Below, one piece after another: positions 27,543 through 35,992 of a stretch of 50,205 nucleotides of DNA; the first letter of the stretch is position 1; each line of letters opens with the position of its first letter. The position numbers and the translations under genes were made by a program. The notes beneath the pieces are model-generated. The model worked only from the letters and a program-made list of their open reading frames with translations, was not told the DNA's origin and did no database searches. Source of the DNA: Desulfarculus sp. (GTDB lineage: Bacteria > Desulfobacterota > Desulfarculia > Desulfarculales > Desulfarculaceae); NCBI GenBank assembly GCA_016218705.1, contig JACRDC010000066.1:1-50205 (forward strand), in the 5' to 3' direction.

Positions 27543-28361
27543 CTAGGGCAGGAACTTAAGCAGGGTGGGTGAGACTTCCAGTCTGGACTGCACGCGCTCC
27601 ACGCCCTCCACCTCCTCGCAGACGGTCTGGGCGCGCTTCTGGTCCTCGCGGCTGCCCACGTAGCCGGCCAGGGTGAGCTGGCCGTCCAGGGCCTCCACCT
27701 CCAGGGCGTGCACGTCCACCTCCTCCACCAGGCGCCGCCTGGCCCGCGCCGCCAGCACCATGCCCGCCAGCATGCGGTCGCTCTCCGAGGAGGGCTGGTA
27801 CTCGGGATAGGCCGTGAGGTCCAGGATGGTGCTGAGCGCCTGGTCAAAGGACAGCCGCCCCAGGTTGAGCACCAGGTCGTAGTTGAGCGGCGAGGCCCAG
27901 TCGGCGGCGAAGATGTGGGCCATGTAGGTGCGGCGCTGCTGGTCCACCACGCTGGCCAGTTGGCGGGCGCGTTCCAGGTCCAGGTTCTCGCGGGCGGCCA
28001 GGCGCTGGGCGCGCAGCTCCAGGGGCGCCACCAGGCGCACCCGTAGGACCCCCGGTACCAGCCTGAGCAGGAAATTGCCTCCCCGGCCCACGATGACCAC
28101 GTTGCCCTTCTGGGCGTATTGCAGAACCACCAGCTCCAGCAGGGCCGCGAAGACCCGGCGGCGGCGGTCGCTCAAATCCAGCATGGCCGGCCCCTGCTCG
28201 GCCAGCAGTTGGTGCTCGTCGCGGTTTATGTCCACCAGCCCCTGCACGGCGTCCATGAGGGTGCGGGGGTCAACCAACTCCAGCTTGCCCCGCTGGCAAA
28301 GCTCCTGGGCCAGGTCGTCGCGCAGGGCCCCCATCTCGCTCGAGATCGTGATGATGCTCAT
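27543..28361 (-). CDS. Cytidylate-kinase-like protein with a degenerate P-loop and a C-terminal BON domain
   Basis: A 272-aa protein. The first ~200 residues match the cytidylate kinase-like (AAK6/PF13189) fold: MSIITISSEMG, NVVIVGRGGNFLL, VRLVAPLELRAQRL, LVLNLGRLSFDQALSTI. The P-loop position reads ISSEMGALRDDLAQEL, without the Gly-rich GSGGR/GK of active members, so catalysis is doubtful. The last ~65 residues form a BON domain (ALDGQLTLAGYVGSREDQKR, then VEGVERVQSRLEV), normally found in envelope proteins. No signal peptide is present. ATG 28361 has GGAGG upstream. A regulatory nucleotide-sensing role is inference. Confidence 0.8.
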   Translation of the reverse strand: MSIITISSEMGALRDDLAQELCQRGKLELVDPRTLMDAVQGLVDINRDEHQLLAEQGPAMLDLSDRRRRVFAALLELVVLQYAQKGNVVIVGRGGNFLLRLVPGVLRVRLVAPLELRAQRLAARENLDLERARQLASVVDQQRRTYMAHIFAADWASPLNYDLVLNLGRLSFDQALSTILDLTAYPEYQPSSESDRMLAGMVLAARARRRLVEEVDVHALEVEALDGQLTLAGYVGSREDQKRAQTVCEEVEGVERVQSRLEVSPTLLKFLP

Positions 28362-28464
28362 GGTTCCTCCGCGGGCGATTGGTTAGCCTATGCGGCCGCG
28401 CCGGGGCGGCCTTTTGCTTTCTAATTATTAGGGTAACACAACCACCGTGGCCGGGCTGGCAAGC

Positions 28465-28492
28465 AAAAAGGCCGTCCTGGTCCGGGACGGCC
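28465..28492 (-). terminator. Rho-independent terminator after pncB
   Basis: On the minus strand GGCCGTCC-CGGACCA-GGACGGCC forms a strong hairpin followed by TTTTTGCTT. It lies 66 bp beyond the pncB stop. Confidence 0.85.
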
Positions 28493-28557
28493 CCCGCCGG
28501 GCCTAATCGCCCTGCTTCTGGCCTAGCCGGGGGTAGAGAGGCTGGCGGCGGGTGGGA

Positions 28558-29919
28558 CTAGGCCCCGATGTTGGCCTGGCGCTTGAGGGTGGCGGCGCGC
28601 ACGTGCTCCTGTAAATCCTGGAGGGCCGGGGTGATCTCCAGGTGGGGGGGGAGATGGCCGCTCAAGCGCAGGGTGGCGGGTGGCACCTGGGCCAGGTCCT
28701 CCTGGAACCGCGCCTGGGCTTCGCGCCAGCCCTGGCGGGGACCCAGGCGCCGGCCGCCTTGCATCACCGGCTCCAGGAGGGGCCGGCCGGGGTGGTTTTC
28801 GTGGGCCAGGCCCAGCAGGTCGTGGTCCAGCGCGCCGGCGTCGTCCAGCCGCCGCCAGACCTGCTTGGCCCCGGCCCAGGTTTCCTTGCCGGCGCTGAGC
28901 TTCAAGGTGGGGCGGCCGTCGTAGCTGACCAGCTTGTAGGCCATGTCCAAAAAGGGCGCGTCGGCCGAGGACCCCATCTTGGTGCCCACGGCGAAGAGGT
29001 CCACCTGGGCGCCCTTGGCCAGCATCTCGGCGATGCGCGTCTCGTCCAGGCTGCCCGAGACCACCACGCGCGCCTGCTCCAGGCCGGCCTGGTCCAGGAT
29101 GGTGCGGGCCTGGCGGCTCAGGCCCACCAGATCGCCGGAGTCCAGGCGCACTCCCACCAGGCGGTGGCCCTGGGCCAAGAGCTCGCCGGCCACCCGCACG
29201 GCCCGGTGCAGGCCGGCCACGCTGTCGTAGGTGTCCACCAGGATCACGGTGTGGTCGGGGAAGGTGCGGGCAAAGGCCCTAAAGGCCGAGATCTCGTCGC
29301 CGAAGGCCTCCACGAAAGAGTGGGCCATGGTGCCCACGGGGGTGATGCCGTACTGGCGGGCGGCGGCCAAATTGCTGGTGCCGTGGAAGCCCACCAGGGA
29401 CGAGGAGCGGGCCGCGGCCATGCCGCCGTCCACGCCGTGGGTGCGGCGCAGGCTGAAGTCCACCAGGCCGCGCCCCTGGGCGGCCAGCAGGCAGCGGGCG
29501 GCCTTGCTGGCCAGGGTGGAGTGCAGGTTGATGACGTTGATGAGATAGGTCTCCACCAACTGGGCCTCCATGAGGGGGGCCGTCACCTCCAAAAAGGGCT
29601 CGTCGGCGAAGCAGATGGTGCCCTCGGGCAAAGCGCGCGCCTGGCCCGTGAAGCGGGTGTTGGCCAGCACTTGCAGGAACTCGGGCTTAAAGCGCCCCAG
29701 GGATTCCAGGTAGGCGATGTCCTCGGGCGCGAAGGCGAAGGTCTCCAGATAGTCCAGGGCCTGTTCCAGGCCCGCCGCCACCAGAAAGCCGCGCTCGGGG
29801 GGCAGGTGGCGGGCGAAGAGGCTGAAGCAGGCCTGGCCGGCCATGCCGTGGGCGTGATAGGCTGCGGCCATGGTGATCTGGTAGAAGTCGGTCTGCATGG
29901 CCAGGGAACCGCTGTACAT
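28558..29919 (-). CDS. pncB: Nicotinate phosphoribosyltransferase
   Basis: Makes nicotinate mononucleotide from nicotinate and PRPP in NAD salvage. The 453-aa protein opens LAMQTDFYQITMAAAYHAHG and carries INLHSTLASKAARCLLAA, FSLRRTHGVDGGMAAARSSSLVGFHGTSN, the phosphohistidine-region GTMAHSFVEAFG, VDTYDSVAG and VRLDSGDLVGLS, then DLFAVGTKMGSS, all family landmarks. ATG 29919 follows GCGAGG. A good sigma-70-type promoter is found at 29968-29996 and a strong terminator follows the stop, so it appears to be a single-gene unit. Confidence 0.94.
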   Translation of the reverse strand: MYSGSLAMQTDFYQITMAAAYHAHGMAGQACFSLFARHLPPERGFLVAAGLEQALDYLETFAFAPEDIAYLESLGRFKPEFLQVLANTRFTGQARALPEGTICFADEPFLEVTAPLMEAQLVETYLINVINLHSTLASKAARCLLAAQGRGLVDFSLRRTHGVDGGMAAARSSSLVGFHGTSNLAAARQYGITPVGTMAHSFVEAFGDEISAFRAFARTFPDHTVILVDTYDSVAGLHRAVRVAGELLAQGHRLVGVRLDSGDLVGLSRQARTILDQAGLEQARVVVSGSLDETRIAEMLAKGAQVDLFAVGTKMGSSADAPFLDMAYKLVSYDGRPTLKLSAGKETWAGAKQVWRRLDDAGALDHDLLGLAHENHPGRPLLEPVMQGGRRLGPRQGWREAQARFQEDLAQVPPATLRLSGHLPPHLEITPALQDLQEHVRAATLKRQANIGA

Positions 29920-29967
29920 CGAAACGCCTCGCAGGGTGTGGTGGGGCAGACGGCACGGGTGGCCACA

Positions 29968-29996
29968 AACCTAGACCAAGCCTGGCCTTTAGTCAA
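29968..29996 (-). promoter_or_regulatory. Sigma-70-type promoter of pncB
   Basis: On the minus strand TTGACT (29996-29991), a 17-nt spacer, then TAGGTT (29973-29968), about 50 bp upstream of the pncB ATG. Confidence 0.5.
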
Positions 29997-30022
29997 CGCC
30001 CCTGGCCCTATCCCGCCCTTGG

Positions 30023-30050
30023 TTGACAGCCCGGGCGGGGCGGGTTAAAA
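30023..30050 (+). promoter_or_regulatory. Sigma-70-type promoter of the NtrC-type regulator
   Basis: TTGACA (30023-30028), a 16-nt GC-rich spacer, then TTAAAA (30045-30050), 32 bp before the chosen start codon. The TTG of the -35 box is in frame with the gene, but the extra residues are unlike the family. Confidence 0.55.
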
Positions 30051-30082
30051 AGAGGGACAACCGGCCACCGCTGGGGCAGCCA

Positions 30083-31432
30083 TTGACCAATCAATTAAAA
30101 ATACTGGTTATTGACGACGACGTCACCATGCGTGACGCCTGCCGCGAGATTTTGACCCGTAGCCACCACGACGTGGAGCTGGCCGAGTCGGGCTCCCAGG
30201 GCCTGGCGCTCTTGTCGCGCTGGGCCTACGACGTCATCCTGCTGGACCTGCGCATGCCCGACCTGGACGGCATGACCGTGCTGAGGCAGATACGCGAGCA
30301 GGACCCCGAGGGGGTGGTGATCGTCATCACCGGCCACGGCTCCATCGGCGCGGCCGTGGAGGCCATGAAGCTGGGGGCCTTTGACTTTTTGCCCAAGCCC
30401 TTTTCGCCCGACGAGCTCCGGCAGGCCGTGGACAAGGCCCAGGAGAAGCGCCACCTCTTGCTGGAGAACGCCTACCTCAAGGAGGAGCTCAGGCGCCGCT
30501 CCTGGCCCACGGACATCGTCTGCGCCTCGCCGGCCATGTCTCGAGTCATGGAGATGGTGCAACGGGTGGCCCCCACCGACACCACGGTGCTCCTGACCGG
30601 CGAGAGCGGCACCGGCAAGGGGCTGTTGGCCCGGCGCCTGCACGAACTCTCCCCCCGGCGCGACCACGCCTTCGTCTCGGTGGACTGCTCCACCCTGGTG
30701 CCCACCCTGTTCGAGTCCGAGGTCTTCGGCCACGTCAAGGGCGCCTACACCGGTGCCGACTCCAACAAGATCGGCAAGTTCGAGCTGGCCGACCACGGCA
30801 CCCTGTTCTTCGACGAGGTGGCCAACATCTCACGCGACATCCAGGCCAAGCTCCTGAAGGCCGTGGAGGACCGGGCCATCACCAAGGTTGGCTCCCACCG
30901 GGTGGTACGCGTGGACACCCGCCTGGTGGCCGCCACCAACCAGGACCTCAGGCAGGCCGTGAAAAGCGGGGCCTTCCGCGAGGACCTCTTCTACCGCCTC
31001 AACGTGCTGCACATCCACCTGCCCCCCCTGCGCCAGCGCCCCGAGGACGTGCCGCTCTTGGCCGAGTACTTCCTGCAACGCTTCCGCAACCTGGGGCCGC
31101 GCCGGGTGCGGGGCTTGACGGCGGCGGCCCAGGAGACGCTGGCCCGCTACCCGTGGCCGGGCAACGTGCGCGAGTTGCAGAACATGGTGCAGCGCCTGGT
31201 GGTCATGGCCAGCGGCCAGTGGATAGACGCCGCCGACCTGGAGGGCGCCGGCATCCTGGCCACCGAGCGGGCCGACGAGCAGGGGCCGCTACGTCTGGAG
31301 GAGATGGAGCGCCTGCACATCGGCCGGGTGTTGCGCCAGATGGGGGGCCGGCGCGGCGAGACGGCAGAGGCCCTGGGCATAGACCGCAAGACACTGCGCC
31401 AGAAGCTGCGCCGCTATGACTTGGACGCCTAG
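30083..31432 (+). CDS. NtrC-family sigma-54-dependent response regulator
   Basis: 449 aa: a receiver domain (KILVIDDD, phospho-acceptor D55 in LLDLRMPD, the FLPKPF lysine), an AAA+ domain (Walker A GESGTGKG at 173-180, FFDEVANIS) and a Fis-type helix-turn-helix at the end ([22 protein letters not shown]). The sigma-54 contact loop is GAYTGA (220-225) rather than GAFTGA, and the residue after the Walker A lysine is Gly instead of Glu. No histidine kinase is adjacent, so it is an orphan regulator. TTG 30083 is taken as the start because it gives the family N-terminus. A promoter sits at 30023-30050. Confidence 0.9.
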   Translation: MTNQLKILVIDDDVTMRDACREILTRSHHDVELAESGSQGLALLSRWAYDVILLDLRMPDLDGMTVLRQIREQDPEGVVIVITGHGSIGAAVEAMKLGAFDFLPKPFSPDELRQAVDKAQEKRHLLLENAYLKEELRRRSWPTDIVCASPAMSRVMEMVQRVAPTDTTVLLTGESGTGKGLLARRLHELSPRRDHAFVSVDCSTLVPTLFESEVFGHVKGAYTGADSNKIGKFELADHGTLFFDEVANISRDIQAKLLKAVEDRAITKVGSHRVVRVDTRLVAATNQDLRQAVKSGAFREDLFYRLNVLHIHLPPLRQRPEDVPLLAEYFLQRFRNLGPRRVRGLTAAAQETLARYPWPGNVRELQNMVQRLVVMASGQWIDAADLEGAGILATERADEQGPLRLEEMERLHIGRVLRQMGGRRGETAEALGIDRKTLRQKLRRYDLDA

Positions 31433-31445
31433 GGTGCCGATCAGC

Positions 31446-31521
31446 AATCAAAGCCATGGATGGCTTTGATTGCATATTGGTATAAGAGATTGCTTCGCCG
31501 CTAACGCTCTTCGCAATGACA
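31446..31521. repeat. Hairpin plus partial GCAATGAC-family repeat
   Basis: GCAATCAAAGCC / GGCTTTGATTGC (31446-31474) is a long palindrome directly after the regulator stop, probably a terminator. AGATTGCTTCGCCGCTAACG and CGCAATGAC (31487-31516) match one arm of the palindromic repeat at 2805-2931. It separates the regulator from convergent genes. Confidence 0.6.
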
Positions 31522-31620
31522 AAAAGCGGGATTTGCTGGGCTACCCAGGCACATTTGGCTGGGCGCGGGGCCGGGTGCCCCGGGACTAAAGGCGTATCGG
31601 GGGTGTCGCCGCCTGTGCCC

Positions 31621-31977
31621 CTAACGGCTGGCCCCGGGGTTGGCCGGCTCTTGGGGTGGCGCGGCCTGGGGGGGCGGCGCCGGCGCGGGCTGGGGGTTGG
31701 GCGCCGAGGCCCCCGGCGGCCCCAAGAGGCGGCGCTCCTCCTTCTCCCTCTGGCGCTGGGCCTTCTCCTCGGCCAGGCGTTTCTTTTGTTGCAGGCCCTT
31801 GTCCAGCCGGCGCTTGAGTATCTGCACGTCGGGGTGGTCGTCGGTGTAGAGGATGCGTAACCTCTCCAGCTCCACGCGGATGGCGTCGGGAGAGCCCTCC
31901 TCGTCCCGGCCCGCCAGGGCGGCCGGCGGGGCGGCCAGGAGCAGGCCGGCCAGGGCCAGGGCCACTGCTTTCTTCAT
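31621..31977 (-). CDS. Small secreted protein with a Wzz-like motif and Pro-rich tail
   Basis: 118 aa. It opens MKKAVALALAGLLLAAPPAALA, a clear Sec signal peptide cut before GRDEE. The mature part has IRVELERLRILYTDDHPDVQ, which resembles the tether motif of Wzz/exopolysaccharide chain-length proteins (LRxxYTDxHPDV). It continues as a Lys/Glu/Arg-rich coiled coil (about 60-85) and ends in a Pro/Ala-rich tail from residue 86. No catalytic motif is seen. It follows the M16 peptidase by 29 bp on the same strand. A periplasmic structural or scaffold role is inference. Confidence 0.75.
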   Translation of the reverse strand: MKKAVALALAGLLLAAPPAALAGRDEEGSPDAIRVELERLRILYTDDHPDVQILKRRLDKGLQQKKRLAEEKAQRQREKEERRLLGPPGASAPNPQPAPAPPPQAAPPQEPANPGASR

Positions 31978-32006
31978 GCTTCGCTCCCTGACGGTTGTGG
32001 CTCGAG

Positions 32007-34613
32007 CTACGGCCCCAGGGTCAGTTCCACCTGGCGGGCGGGGCCCAGCACCTCCTGGGCCACTTGGCGCATGTCCGCCGGCGTCACGGCCTGCACCAGG
32101 GCCGGCACCTTGAGGTAGTGGTCAAAGCCCAGGCCCATCAGCTCGTCCACGGCCATGGCCGTGGCCTGGGCCTCGTAGCCCTGCAAATCGATGGCCTGGC
32201 TGCCCAGGAGATAGCCCTTGGCCCGCTCCAACTCCTCCGGGCTGGGCGGCTCGCGGCGCGCCCGCTCCAGGTGGGCCATCAGCCCCTTGAGGGCCGTGGC
32301 CTCCTTGCCCGGCCCCACGCCCATGTACACCCCGAAGGACCCGGAGTGCCAGGCGCTGCTGTAAAAGGGCTGCACCCCGTAGGCCAGGGACTGGCGGTCG
32401 CGCAGGTCGCTGAACAGCCGGCCGCCCTGGCCGCCCAGCACCGCCTCCCACAACTGCATGGCGAACCGGCGGGGGTCCACCGCCGAGGGGGCCAGGTAGC
32501 CCAGCAATATCTGGGTCTGGGCGGCCTTGGCCTCCTTGACGCGCTCGGCGCGGGGGCCGGCGGCCCCATTCAGGGGAGGCGGGACCGGCGCCTCGGCCCG
32601 GCCCAGGGCCCCGGCCCACAGGCGCTCCAACTCGCCGCGCACCGTCTCGGGCTCCACGTCGCCCACCACGCTGAGCACCAGGCCCTGGGGGCCGGCCAGG
32701 CGCTGATGGGCCTTGATGAGGGCCTGGCGATCCAGGTGGGCCAGGCTCTGGGGGGTGCCCAGGGGGTCCAGGCCGTAGGGGGTGTCGCCGTAGAGCAGGC
32801 GGCGGAAGAGCTTGAAGGCCCGGGCCGTGGGCTGGTCCTCCTGGCTGCGCAGGCGGGCCAGTTGGTCCTCCTTGGCCTTTTGCACCTGGTCGGCGGGGAA
32901 GGTGGGGTGGCGCCAGGTCTCGGTCAAGAGCGACAGCCCCAGGCGCCAGTCCTGGGCCAGGAAGGAGCCCACCAGGCCGGCGGTGCTGCGCGAGGCGAAG
33001 CCGTGCAGGCCGGCGGCCCTGTCCTCCAGGAGGGCGGCGAGTTCCTCGTGGCTGTGGGCGCGGCTGCCCCGGGTGATGGCCTTGGACCAGAGCTGATGCA
33101 GGCCGGCCTCGGCGGGTCCCTCGGAGACCTGGCCGCCGGGGGCGGCCAGCACCAGGGAGACCAAGGGCACGTCGCGGCGGGGCTTGACGATGAGCGTCAG
33201 ACCGCAGTCCAACTGGATGCGCTGGGCGCCGGTGGCCGAGGGGGGCGGGGGCGGGCTCAGCCGGGCGAAGGCCTCCCGCGCCTGGGCCGCCAACTGGGCC
33301 TCGTCAGGGGCCTCGGCCCCCTCGGGCAGTTGGATCACCACGCTTAAACCCTCGGGGCGCAGGTAGGCATGTACCCCGGCGGCCACCTGCTCGGCGCTCA
33401 CCGCCCGGTAGCGTTCCAGGTATTCCTGGGCCTTCTGGTAGCCGCCGCGCAACAGCTCGAAGTAGCCCAGCATGCGGGCCTGGCCCTGCATGGTCTGGCG
33501 GCTGCGCACGAAGTCGGCCTGGTTGTTCACGCGGGCGCGCTCCATCTCGGCGGGGGTGGGCGGCTGGGCGGCCAGGGACAGGGCCTGCTCCAACAGGGCC
33601 GGCCAGGCCTGCGTCACTTTCTCGGGGGCCAGACGGGCCTCCACCTGGAACAGCCCCACCTGGGCCGGGGTGTAGGCCGAGGCCTCCACGCCGTCCACCA
33701 GGCCCAGCTTTTCCTTGACCCGCGACCACAGGCGGCTGGTCTTGCCCTCGCCGGCCACGCTTGCGGCCACGTCCAGGGCGTAGACCTCATCGCTGGGCAG
33801 GCCGGGGATGGGCCAACTGAGGCTTACCGCCGCCTGCTTGACCTTGTCGCGCATGATCTTCAAGCGCGGCCCCTGGGGTACCTTGACCGGCGGAAGATCA
33901 AAGGCGGGCGCGGGCTCCTGGGGCAGGCCGGCGAAGGCCTTCTCGATCAGGGCCAGGGTCTCGGCGGCCCTGAGGTCGCCCACCGCCACCACCACCAGGT
34001 TGGCGGCCCGGTACCAGCGGGCACGGTAGTCCAGGATGACCTGGCGGCTGATGCCCCGCACCGATTCCGGGGTGCCTATCACCGGCCGGCCATAGGGGTG
34101 GTCGCCAAAGGCCAGGCCCAGGACCTCCTGGCCGCGTCGGCGGTCGGGACTGTCCTGGTTCATGCGTATCTCCTCGGCCACCACCTCTTTTTCCCGCGCC
34201 AGGTCGGCCTCGCCGAAGGAGGCGTTGACCACGGCGTCGGCCAGAAGCTCCAGCGCCAGGCCGGCGTGGCGGCTGGCGGCCGTGACATGGTAGTTGGTGT
34301 GGTCCAGGGTGGTGTAGGCGTTGACCTCGCCGCCCAGGGCCTCGATGCGCCGGGCCATCTCGCCGGCGGGGTGGCGGGGGCTGCCCTTGAAAATCATGTG
34401 CTCGATGAGATGGGTGATGCCGTATTCGCCAAGGCGCTCGTAGGCCGAGCCGGCCCGCGCCCAGACCTGGAAGGAGACCACCGGGGCCTCGTGGTTCTCA
34501 CTGATGATGACGGTCAGGCCGCTGGGCAACCGGTGGCGCTGGGGAGCCGCCAGGGCCAGGGAGGGCAGGAGCACCAGGAACAGGAGGGCCGCGCAGCCAA
34601 ACCGCCGTTTCAT
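32007..34613 (-). CDS. Two-domain M16 zinc peptidase (insulinase family), secreted
   Basis: 868 aa with an N-terminal signal peptide (CAALLFLVLLPSLALA). The first M16 half carries the inverted zinc motif HLIEH (H68, E71, H72) with a downstream glutamate in EKEVVAEEI, and a second M16 half starts near residue 440 (LDCGLTLIVKPRRDVPLVS). The second half lacks HxxEH, as usual for the inactive partner domain. It is probably a periplasmic peptidase clearing unfolded or short peptides. ATG 34613 with AAAGGCGGA upstream is preferred over in-frame codons further up. The 118-aa secreted gene follows. Confidence 0.9.
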   Translation of the reverse strand: MKRRFGCAALLFLVLLPSLALAAPQRHRLPSGLTVIISENHEAPVVSFQVWARAGSAYERLGEYGITHLIEHMIFKGSPRHPAGEMARRIEALGGEVNAYTTLDHTNYHVTAASRHAGLALELLADAVVNASFGEADLAREKEVVAEEIRMNQDSPDRRRGQEVLGLAFGDHPYGRPVIGTPESVRGISRQVILDYRARWYRAANLVVVAVGDLRAAETLALIEKAFAGLPQEPAPAFDLPPVKVPQGPRLKIMRDKVKQAAVSLSWPIPGLPSDEVYALDVAASVAGEGKTSRLWSRVKEKLGLVDGVEASAYTPAQVGLFQVEARLAPEKVTQAWPALLEQALSLAAQPPTPAEMERARVNNQADFVRSRQTMQGQARMLGYFELLRGGYQKAQEYLERYRAVSAEQVAAGVHAYLRPEGLSVVIQLPEGAEAPDEAQLAAQAREAFARLSPPPPPSATGAQRIQLDCGLTLIVKPRRDVPLVSLVLAAPGGQVSEGPAEAGLHQLWSKAITRGSRAHSHEELAALLEDRAAGLHGFASRSTAGLVGSFLAQDWRLGLSLLTETWRHPTFPADQVQKAKEDQLARLRSQEDQPTARAFKLFRRLLYGDTPYGLDPLGTPQSLAHLDRQALIKAHQRLAGPQGLVLSVVGDVEPETVRGELERLWAGALGRAEAPVPPPLNGAAGPRAERVKEAKAAQTQILLGYLAPSAVDPRRFAMQLWEAVLGGQGGRLFSDLRDRQSLAYGVQPFYSSAWHSGSFGVYMGVGPGKEATALKGLMAHLERARREPPSPEELERAKGYLLGSQAIDLQGYEAQATAMAVDELMGLGFDHYLKVPALVQAVTPADMRQVAQEVLGPARQVELTLGP

Positions 34614-34988
34614 GGGCAATATCCGCCTTTCGCCTAGCATGTTGCCGAAAAACAACCCGCGGGCGGGCCATGGATGGCGAGTTGAAAAAGTCCAGGGATG
34701 GACTTTTTCAGCATCCTGCCAGAAGTTGGCGCCGCCATCCGCCGCGCCGGCGCTCGCGTTGGCAACAATCATACCGCCAGGCCGGGGCTGTGAAAATAAA
34801 TAATGCTGCCCAGGCCGGCCGGCAAGCGGCGGGCGCCCCCTGGCCGGCGGTTATTACAATATTGAAACCAGAGGTGGGTGATGTGCTAGGATTATCCGGC
34901 TGGCGTCCCCAGGGCGCCGCTAAGCCGCCGCTCCAGGGTGGGGCCGGGACGGGCGGCGGAGGCAGAACGGATCAAGGAAGGAAGCCGC
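34614..34988. other. Divergent intergenic region with a conserved hairpin
   Basis: 375 bp between divergent genes. GTTGAAAAAGTCCA and TGGACTTTTTCAGC (34681-34712) form a hairpin almost identical to 44695-44726. A weak promoter-like pair, TTGAAA (34862-34867) and an extended -10 TGCTAGGAT (34884-34892), precedes the ATP-grasp gene with a long 19-nt spacer. No gene is seen. AAGGAAGG before 34989 is a ribosome site. Confidence 0.55.
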
Positions 34989-35987
34989 ATGAAAATCGCC
35001 TTCATGATGGACCCCCTGGAGTCCATTGACCCGCTTTGGGAAACCACCAGCTACCTGATGTATGAGTGCAACCAGCGGGGGCACACGGTCTTTTTCCTGG
35101 AGCCGCACGACGTCTACGTGCGCGGCAGCCGCCTGGTGGCCCGCATGCGCAACGTCACCGTGAAGCGTGACCTGGCCATGGAGGAATACTGGCGGGCGGC
35201 CATCGCCTGCCTCAAGCGCGAGGAGCTGATCTACGAGCAGATCACCGACCTGGACGCCTTGTTTCTGCGCAAGGACCCGCCCCTGATCTACCAGACCATG
35301 GAGTTCCTCACCCCGGTCAACGAGCAGGTCTTCGTCATCAACGGCACCGTGGGGCAGATGGTGGCCAACAGCAAGCTCTATCTGCTCAACTTCCCCGAGA
35401 TCATCCCCGAGACCCACGTCTCCCGCGACCCGGGACGCCTCAAGAAGATCATCGAGGAGTTCGGCGGGGCCATGGTGGTCAAGCCCTTGCAGCGCTTCGG
35501 CGGCGAGGGGGTGATAAAGGTAAGCGTGCAGGACCGCGACAACTTGAACTCGCTCATCAATTACTACGTGCAGGCCAATGAGCCCTATCCCCGGCGCCAG
35601 GCCATCATGGTCCAGGAATACCTGGAGGCGGTCAAGACCCAGGGCGACGTGCGCATCCTGCTCCTTAACGGCGAGATACTGGGCGCCATGAAGCGCATCC
35701 CCGCCGAGGGCGACTTTCGCACCAACATCCACGCCGGGGCCTCCGCCGCCAAGCACGAGATAACCGGCAGCGACCGCCGCATCTGCGAGCAGATCAAGGA
35801 CCGGCTGGTCAAGGACCGCCTGTTCTTCGTGGGGGTGGACATCATCGGCGACAAGCTGGTGGAGATCAACGTGGTAAGCCCCGGCGGCATCCCGCGTATC
35901 AATCGGCTCAGCAACCTGAAGATCGAGGCCACGGTCATTGACTGGGTGGAGGAGCGGGCGCAGCAGAAGCGCTCCCGCCGTACCTAG
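34989..35987 (+). CDS. Glutathione-synthetase-like ATP-grasp ligase
   Basis: 332 aa matching the GshB family: MKIAFMMDPLESIDPLWETT, FLRKDPPLIYQTMEFL, VNSKLY-type NSKLYLLNFPEIIPETHVS, the ATP-grasp core VVKPLQRFGGEGV, VQEYLEAVKTQGDVRILLLNGEILGAMKR, and the metal-binding DIIGDKLVEINVVSPGGI. GshB joins gamma-glutamylcysteine and glycine, but no gshA is nearby, so another acid-amine ligation is possible. ATG 34989 follows AAGGAAGG. It is 5 bp upstream of an N-formylglutamate amidohydrolase gene, and this pairing suggests a shared glutamate-containing substrate. Confidence 0.85.
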   Translation: MKIAFMMDPLESIDPLWETTSYLMYECNQRGHTVFFLEPHDVYVRGSRLVARMRNVTVKRDLAMEEYWRAAIACLKREELIYEQITDLDALFLRKDPPLIYQTMEFLTPVNEQVFVINGTVGQMVANSKLYLLNFPEIIPETHVSRDPGRLKKIIEEFGGAMVVKPLQRFGGEGVIKVSVQDRDNLNSLINYYVQANEPYPRRQAIMVQEYLEAVKTQGDVRILLLNGEILGAMKRIPAEGDFRTNIHAGASAAKHEITGSDRRICEQIKDRLVKDRLFFVGVDIIGDKLVEINVVSPGGIPRINRLSNLKIEATVIDWVEERAQQKRSRRT

Positions 35988-35992
35988 CGGCC

